From: Candidatus Pacearchaeota archaeon
GTDB lineage: Archaea; Nanoarchaeota; Nanoarchaeia; Pacearchaeales; GW2011-AR1
NCBI GenBank assembly: GCA_002686195.1
Contig: NZAS01000212.1
Location: 1 to 32,833 of the forward strand
Reading direction: 5' to 3'
DNA length: 32,833 bases
Shown here: positions 28,162 through 32,833 of the stretch, piece by piece
Layout of the letters: each line of letters begins with the position of its first letter
Numbering within the stretch: the first letter of the stretch is position 1
Translations under genes and position numbers: made by a program
Notes under the pieces: model-generated
Seen by the model: the letters and a program-made list of their open reading frames with translations, nothing else
Told to the model about the DNA's origin: nothing
Databases searched by the model: none

Positions 28162-28815
28162 ATGGAAAGCTTTTTGAAAAAGATTATTGAAGGGCGGGGA
28201 GATGAAGATAGTCATGAGTATTTTGTGAGATTTGGCAAGGGCGATTATAAGAGAAGGTTTTTGATTGGTTTTAATAAGGGTGCTAAAGTGAAGATTAAAG
28301 CAAGTTTTGAATTAGCAAATGATTTTGTGAGATTTGTTAGGGAGAATAAAGATGTGAAATTCTCTGGAAAGGTGTTTATGAAAGAAAAATTGCCTGGGAA
28401 AGATGCTAAGAAGAAAGGTGGTACATTTATGTATGAAATTGAGGAAAGTCAACTAGAAGAATTTGAAGGAGCTTATTTTTATTTGTTAAACGTTAAAGAT
28501 GATGAGATTGTTTTGAAGGTTAAGAAGAGTTTGCCTAAGCCTGGAAAAAATGAGGAAAAGATTGATGATGGTTTTTGCAGTTTGACTGTTGATGAGAAAT
28601 ATTGGCCTAAATTAAAGGAGATTTTCTTTTGGGATGTTCCTGAGGGTAAAAAAGTCAAGATTGAGCATGAATTATTGATTGATGAGATTGTTTTGCCTGA
28701 AGGTGAGAAAGACCCTGCGAAAATAAGAGAGTTAGCTAAGAGGAAAGGAAAGATAATTAGAAAAATGGACATTGATGGAAATGTTGAAGAGAAAGAATAT
28801 GAGTTGGAAGGTTAG
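28162..28815 (+). CDS. Hypothetical protein, 217 residues
   Basis: Starts at the Met at 28162 (MESFLKKIIEGRGD), because the TATA AATTTATAAATG (about 28131-28141) is 25 nt upstream. A soluble, Lys/Glu-rich protein with alternating strands, including KRRFLIGFNKGAKVKIK and FFWDVPEGKKVKIE, two segments that suggest an internal duplication. It converges with the cobalamin adenosyltransferase gene, overlapping by 4 bp. Similar proteins are likely in DPANN genomes; I do not recognise a named family. Confidence 0.65.
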   Translation: MESFLKKIIEGRGDEDSHEYFVRFGKGDYKRRFLIGFNKGAKVKIKASFELANDFVRFVRENKDVKFSGKVFMKEKLPGKDAKKKGGTFMYEIEESQLEEFEGAYFYLLNVKDDEIVLKVKKSLPKPGKNEEKIDDGFCSLTVDEKYWPKLKEIFFWDVPEGKKVKIEHELLIDEIVLPEGEKDPAKIRELAKRKGKIIRKMDIDGNVEEKEYELEG

Positions 28816-29357
28816 TATTCTAAACCCTTACGTGCTGGGATCCCTTTATCGAAAGGGTGTTTGTGTTTTTTGACTTCTGTCACTAGATCTGCGATTTTGA
28901 ATATGTTTGGAAGGGCTTTGTGTGAGCCTGTTAAAATTAATTCTTTGTCTTGAGGTTTTGAGTTTATTAGTTCTATGACTTGTTCTTCTTTTAGAAGACC
29001 CAAGGAGACTGCATAAAGGATTTCATCTGCAATTATTATGTCGAAATCTTTTTTGTTCAGGATTTGTTTTATATGAGTGAGGGCTTCACTTGCTTCTTTT
29101 GTGTGTTTTTTTGCTGGAGGTTTTTTTGTTACCCAAGAACCGGAGCCAAATCTTCTGAAACTGAAATTATCAAATTTATCTAAAGAGCTTATTTCTCCTG
29201 GGAGGTCTAAGAAAGAGTCGCCGGTTCCGTTTTTCATGAATTGTACTAAATGAACTGAAAAACCGGAGCCACAAGCCCTTAGGGCTGTACCTAGAGCTGC
29301 CGTTGTTTTGCCTTTTCCGTTTCCCCAGAATACTTGAGTTAGGCCTTGATTTTCCAT
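28812..29357 (-). CDS. cobO: Cob(I)alamin adenosyltransferase-like ATPase (CobA/BtuR family)
   Basis: 181 residues, the family size. A P-loop GNGKGKTT is at 12-19, the segment VHLVQFMKNG follows, a Walker-B-like IIIADEIL is near residue 108, and the C-terminus has RKGLEY, which matches the family's closing signature. It transfers the adenosyl group of ATP to reduced corrinoids. No other cobalamin gene is in this window, so the function here (salvage, or another role for this ATPase fold) is uncertain. TATA at about 29378-29390. Confidence 0.88.
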   Translation of the reverse strand: MENQGLTQVFWGNGKGKTTAALGTALRACGSGFSVHLVQFMKNGTGDSFLDLPGEISSLDKFDNFSFRRFGSGSWVTKKPPAKKHTKEASEALTHIKQILNKKDFDIIIADEILYAVSLGLLKEEQVIELINSKPQDKELILTGSHKALPNIFKIADLVTEVKKHKHPFDKGIPARKGLEY

Positions 29358-29407
29358 GTTTTATAGAGGATAAAGAAATATATAAATTTAGTTATGAGAA
29401 GGTTTGA

Positions 29408-29452
29408 AGATTTTCAGAAAATCTCCAACTCATTCACTTTTTTCCAAAAGTG
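29408..29452. repeat. Intergenic hairpin repeat, copy D
   Basis: AGATTTT/AAAATCT with loop CAG (29408-29424), spacer CCAACTCATT, then CACTTTT/AAAAGTG with loop TTCC (29435-29452). The spacer side, starting GAAAATCTC at 29417, matches copy B (from 23340) at 17 of 21 positions, with arm changes that keep both hairpins. The second arm leads directly into the TATA of RHH cassette 2. Confidence 0.65.
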
Positions 29453-29453
29453 A

Positions 29454-29490
29454 AGATTTATATAATCGTAATACTAAGTATTACTAAGTA
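29454..29490. promoter_or_regulatory. RHH cassette 2 promoter with palindromic operator
   Basis: A TATA-like TTTATATAA (about 29457-29465) is followed by the inverted repeat TAATACT-A-AGTATTA (29469-29483) and a 9-bp direct repeat TACTAAGTA at 29472-29480 and 29482-29490, with a 10-bp period. Such closely repeated sites are typical for RHH repressors. The site ends 3 bp before the start codon. Confidence 0.55.
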
Positions 29491-29492
29491 AT

Positions 29493-29633
29493 ATGAAGGT
29501 TAGAATATCTGCGACTATAGGTAGAGAAACTGAGAAAATTCTGAGAAAATTATTGAAAGATAAAGATTATCGTAATCAGTCTCATGTTATTGAGAAAGCT
29601 ATTGAAAAGCTTTGGGAGGATGAGAATGATTAA
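29493..29633 (+). CDS. RHH (CopG-type) regulator, cassette 2
   Basis: 46 residues: MKVRISATIGRETEKILRKLL then KDKDYRNQSHVIEKAIEKLWE. The strand KVRISATI and two helices give the RHH fold. The gene overlaps the next start by 8 bp (29626-29633). A palindromic site lies just before it. It is unlike the first RHH in sequence except for the fold, but the arrangement (hairpin element, operator, tiny RHH, overlapping surface gene) is the same. No toxin gene is adjacent. Confidence 0.75.
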   Translation: MKVRISATIGRETEKILRKLLKDKDYRNQSHVIEKAIEKLWEDEND

Positions 29634-30387
29634 ATTTAATCGGAGAGGGCAGATGATGTTGTGGGTGATAATTGCGGTTGTTTTAGTGGCTGCGATTATA
29701 TTGTTCTTTTTAGTTGATTTGGATCCTACAATAGTTAGGGGTGCTGATGTAAACCCTTCTGGTTTTGTTGAGAAATGCGCTAGGGAATCCACGTTGGAAG
29801 GAGTTGATATTTTGCTTCCTAGGGGAGGATTTATTTCGGAGCAGTTTGGGAAGATGCATAATAATGTTAATGTGAGTTACTTGTGTTATAACAGGGGAAA
29901 TTATGAGCCTTGTATTAGTCAGCATCCTGCTTATTTGAGTGAAATTGAAGAGGAGATTGAAGAATATGTTTTCCCGAGAGTAGAGTTGTGCTTTAATGAT
30001 TTAAGGGCTGAGATTGAGAGGCAGAGAGGAGATGTTCAAATGGGTCCTTTGTCTTTAAATGTTGATTTAGGTCCTGACAGGATTTATTTGGAAGTCAACA
30101 GGGATTTGAGAATTGAAAAGAATGGGGCTGTTCAAAGTTTTGATGGATTTGATTTTGAAGTGATTTCGCCTTTGTACAATTTAGCAAATGTTGCAATGGA
30201 AATTGCTTCTAATGAAGCGAAGTATTGTTATTTTGAATATGTTGGGTATATGGTTTTGTATCCTAGATTTGGGATTGAAAGGTTTGTGGCTGATGACAGT
30301 AGTGAGATTTATAGTATTGAAGATAAGAAGACTGGGAAGGTTTTGGATGTTGCGATAAGGGGGTGTGCTATACCAGCAGGAATATGA
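29626..30387 (+). CDS. Pilin-like surface protein with class III-type N-terminus
   Basis: 253 residues from ATG 29626 (MIKFNRRGQMMLW); a Met two codons upstream is possible. The RRGQ then one hydrophobic helix (about 10-31) resembles archaeal prepilins, processed by a PibD-type peptidase. An outer domain of about 215 residues follows with several cysteines (FVEKCARE, SYLCYNRG, EPCISQ, VELCFN, AKYCYFE, RGCAIP). The stop overlaps the next start (ATGA). With its neighbour it probably builds a surface filament or adhesion complex. Related in type, not clearly in sequence, to the protein at 94. Confidence 0.7.
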   Translation: MIKFNRRGQMMLWVIIAVVLVAAIILFFLVDLDPTIVRGADVNPSGFVEKCARESTLEGVDILLPRGGFISEQFGKMHNNVNVSYLCYNRGNYEPCISQHPAYLSEIEEEIEEYVFPRVELCFNDLRAEIERQRGDVQMGPLSLNVDLGPDRIYLEVNRDLRIEKNGAVQSFDGFDFEVISPLYNLANVAMEIASNEAKYCYFEYVGYMVLYPRFGIERFVADDSSEIYSIEDKKTGKVLDVAIRGCAIPAGI

Positions 30388-32833
30388 AATCTAAAGCAGG
30401 GATTGTGATTTTGCAGGTTTTCTTGCTTGTAAGTTTTAGTTTTGCTATTGCTTACTTTTTGGATGAGAGTTCTGGAGAGCCAAGAGTTGTTGCAAACGAG
30501 AAGAAAGGATTATTGGATAATGTGAAGGTTGTTTATAAGACAATTGTAGAGGCTGTTTTAGGAGGAGGTTTGGTGTCTGCAGAGGAACTGGTTTCTACCT
30601 GTGTTAGAGATAAGCAAGGGGCTTTGTGTCAGGAATATCTGGCTGCTGAATGTGATTCTCTGTGTTCAGGGACTTGTATACCTACTTCAAGGGAAGAGAC
30701 GAGTGAATGTAAATTAGGGACTTGTTATGATTCTGTTGAAGGAACTTGTCAGGAAAGAAGTTCAGCTGAATGTAGTTTTGATGGTGATGTATGGATTGAT
30801 GATCCTTTAGGGAATGATCCTCTATGTCAGACAGGATGTTGCTTGTATGGGTATGAAACAACCATGAAAACAGAAAGGGCTTGTCAATTAATTGGGGAGA
30901 ATAGGGGGCAGAAAGTTGAATTTAATCCTAATCTTGATTCAATATCTTGTTGGGCTTTAGCAAGGGTTCGAGAGGAAGCGGCTTGTGTATTTCCTGGGGG
31001 GGACAAGAGCGATTGTAGGTTTGTAACTGAGGGAGAATGTGAACAAATTGGCGGAGATTTTAGATCTGGATTTTTATGTTCTGCAGAAGAGTTAAATACA
31101 GATTGTGAAAAACAGACGACAACGAGCTGTGTTGAAGGAAAAGATGAAGTTTATTGGTTTGATAGTTGTGGGAATAGAGAGAATATTTATTGGAATATTA
31201 GAGACAAGAGTTGGAATGATGGGAAGATTTTGAGTAAAGATGAAAGTTGTAGTCTTGGGAATAATTTGGGAAATCAAGATAGTTGTGGGAATTGCAATTA
31301 TCTTACTGGGAGCAGGTGTGGTTTAAATTCTGGAAATGAAAATGCCGATTTTGGTGAGTTTGTTTGTAAGGATTTGAGATGTGAGGATTCTGATGGGGAC
31401 ACTAGGGAAAATGGGGAGAGTTGGTGTGCTTATCAGGGAGCTATAGGGCTTGATGATTCTGTTTCTGGAGGGAGAAGTGTTGATACTCCAGGAAGCAGAC
31501 ATTTTAGAGAGACTTGTATTGATGGGGAGGTGCAGACAGAGGGGTGTGCAGATTATAGAAATGAAATTTGTGTTGAAAGCCAAGATGAAGGTTTGAGTTT
31601 TGCGGCTTGTAGGTTGAATAGGTGGCAGCAATGTATTGAATATAATACTCGGAGCGGGTCTGAAGGTGAATGTGAGCAGAATCCAGATTGTTTTGTTAAG
31701 AAGATAAATATTGCTGATAATTTTAGGTTTGATGTTTGTGCGCCGAAGTATCCTGCAGGATTTAATTTGAGGACTAACGGAGAAGGTGCTGAGACTATTT
31801 GTTCTTTGGCAAGTCAGAAATGTACTGTTATTTGGGTTAAGAAAGTTAGTGGATGGAAGTGTGTTGCTAATTGTGATTGTAGGAAGGCAGGGTTTGCGCA
31901 GCAGATGAATGATATGTGTATGTCCCTTGGTGACTGCGGAGCTAGTGTTAATTATCAGGGAGAATTGGGTGAGAGTTATAAGGTTTATGAAAGTCCTGGT
32001 TTGTCTGGAGGGTACTTGAATAAGATTGAAGATTATGCTGATTATTCTAATAGTCCGAATGATTATGCTTCGCCTGGGGATTTGGGTGATTTTTATGGGA
32101 CTTTGGGGATTCCTTCTGGCTTGGGTTCTGCTGAAGATCCTGATGATGCTACTGAAAGTTTAGGAACAATTGGAATGGTTGGTGGACTGGGAGGAGTTGC
32201 TTTAATGTGGGCTGCTGGCACAACAACAGGTGCTACTTTTTTAGCAAAAGTGGGTTTAGCGCAGTTCACTGTTGCTGGAAAGATTCCTATAGGATTTGGT
32301 TCTGGACTTTCAGTAAGTGGAACTGGTGCAACTCCAATAGCAGCAGTTGAAAGTACAATATCACAAGGGGCTATACCTACAGGTGCTCCAAATCCTGGAT
32401 TAAATGCTGCTGGAGGAGCTCTTGCTGGAGCAGCTATAGGATTTTCGGTTACAAGTATGTTGATTCAATATACTGGTATTGGTAAGGGACTAAGCAAGGT
32501 TTCTGCTTATGGTTTATTGGCTGCTGGAACTGTGGCTGGAGCCATGATAGGATATGGTATTATTGCTGGGGGAGGAAAGATTGCAGCTGCTTGTGCTGTT
32601 CCTGGTGCTTGTATCTTGGCGATTGCAGTAATCATTACTGTGATTATCATGAAATTAATGGGGGTTGGGAAGACTAAGAAGAGAATTGTGAGTTTTGAAT
32701 GTCAGCCATGGAAAGCGGCTTATGGGGGGGATGATTGTGATAAATGTGGCTCTGATGGTTTCCCATGTTCGAGATATGCTTGTCAGTCGTTGGGACAGAC
32801 GTGTGAGTTTATTAATGAGGGGACTGGGCAAGA
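30384..32833 (+). CDS. Large Cys-rich secreted protein (3' end cut by window)
   Basis: At least 816 residues. It starts MKSKAGIVILQVFLLVSFSFAIAY, one N-terminal helix or signal. From about residue 70 there is dense cysteine (often C-x4 to C-x12-C), Gly and Asp, so an extracellular disulfide-rich fold is likely. Around residues 595-770 there is a Gly/Ala-rich hydrophobic zone, perhaps with membrane helices (IIAGGGKIAAACAVPGACIL, then VIITVIIMKLMG). After it the Cys-rich pattern resumes with ECQPWKAAYGGDDCDKCGSD, a pattern I associate with large DPANN surface proteins. It is coupled to the pilin-like gene (ATGA overlap). Confidence 0.7.
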   Translation, partial: MKSKAGIVILQVFLLVSFSFAIAYFLDESSGEPRVVANEKKGLLDNVKVVYKTIVEAVLGGGLVSAEELVSTCVRDKQGALCQEYLAAECDSLCSGTCIPTSREETSECKLGTCYDSVEGTCQERSSAECSFDGDVWIDDPLGNDPLCQTGCCLYGYETTMKTERACQLIGENRGQKVEFNPNLDSISCWALARVREEAACVFPGGDKSDCRFVTEGECEQIGGDFRSGFLCSAEELNTDCEKQTTTSCVEGKDEVYWFDSCGNRENIYWNIRDKSWNDGKILSKDESCSLGNNLGNQDSCGNCNYLTGSRCGLNSGNENADFGEFVCKDLRCEDSDGDTRENGESWCAYQGAIGLDDSVSGGRSVDTPGSRHFRETCIDGEVQTEGCADYRNEICVESQDEGLSFAACRLNRWQQCIEYNTRSGSEGECEQNPDCFVKKINIADNFRFDVCAPKYPAGFNLRTNGEGAETICSLASQKCTVIWVKKVSGWKCVANCDCRKAGFAQQMNDMCMSLGDCGASVNYQGELGESYKVYESPGLSGGYLNKIEDYADYSNSPNDYASPGDLGDFYGTLGIPSGLGSAEDPDDATESLGTIGMVGGLGGVALMWAAGTTTGATFLAKVGLAQFTVAGKIPIGFGSGLSVSGTGATPIAAVESTISQGAIPTGAPNPGLNAAGGALAGAAIGFSVTSMLIQYTGIGKGLSKVSAYGLLAAGTVAGAMIGYGIIAGGGKIAAACAVPGACILAIAVIITVIIMKLMGVGKTKKRIVSFECQPWKAAYGGDDCDKCGSDGFPCSRYACQSLGQTCEFINEGTGQ

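Noticed and set aside
11956..29452. CRISPR array or insertion sequence as the source of the repeats
   Set aside because: Copies are few, spaced irregularly by kilobases, partly different in length, and there is no spacer periodicity, transposase or target duplication.
24119..30387. RHH genes as antitoxins of toxin-antitoxin pairs
   Set aside because: The overlapping partners have signal or pilin-type N-termini and no RelE, PIN or other toxin signature.

Overview
The window is a compact, low-GC archaeal chromosome segment, most likely from a DPANN lineage of the Pacearchaeota/Woesearchaeota type. The evidence is archaeal information-processing genes (uL11, uL1, uL10, P1/L12, eL37, eL40, Rpo12, Spt5, aIF5A, prefoldin beta, SecE), archaeal cell division by FtsZ and SepF, an archaeal S-layer protein, AMP phosphorylase, and an archaeosortase-like protein. 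Most genes have an A/T-rich TATA box about 25 nt before the start codon, so leaderless mRNAs appear to be the rule. Shine-Dalgarno (SD) sites are kept for a few strongly expressed or operon-internal genes. No CRISPR array, insertion sequence or phage gene was found.

Layout. 1-606: end of a pilin-like surface gene cluster, then a winged-helix regulator on the minus strand. 977-3916: operator-rich intergenic region, structured leader and the S-layer gene. 3974-5293: two related membrane-anchored unknowns. 5296-8423 (minus): DedA, archaeosortase-like protein and a large secreted protein with a C-terminal anchor. 8560-9514: small membrane or unknown genes. 9569-11779 (minus): SepF, prefoldin beta, Rpo12, YbjQ-type protein, eL37 and a phosphoesterase. 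11853-13450 (minus): tRNA-Pro, uL11, Spt5 and its structured leader. 13455-14670: two regulators/unknowns and a CARF-like protein sharing a bidirectional promoter. 14667-17398 (minus): site-2 protease, eL40, aIF5A and a methyltransferase. 17483-22544 (plus): FKBP chaperone, FtsZ, two unknowns, SecE, a tiny zinc ribbon, uL1, uL10 and L12. 22545-24118: a mostly non-coding stretch with tRNA-Ser, hairpin repeats, a 23-residue ORF, a probable structured RNA and a lysine-rich protein. 24119-25295: RHH regulator plus a broken surface protein. 25261-29357: small unknowns, AMP phosphorylase, AI-2E-type transporter and a cobalamin adenosyltransferase-like protein. 29493-end: RHH regulator, pilin-like protein and a large Cys-rich secreted protein cut by the window end.

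How it fits together. The core is translation plus cell division, while the edges build the cell surface. The classical archaeal secE-spt5-L11-L1-L10-L12 operon is split into two blocks on opposite strands. The most unusual signals are (i) a family of double-hairpin intergenic elements at 11956, 23278, 23958 and 29408; (ii) two cassettes in which such an element and a palindromic operator precede a tiny RHH gene overlapping a surface-protein gene; (iii) a 230-nt structured leader or ncRNA at about 23488-23719; (iv) an archaeosortase-like enzyme beside a likely substrate; and (v) oddities in ribosomal proteins (eL37 without most zinc ligands, acidic tails on uL11, an in-frame duplicated segment at both ends of uL10).
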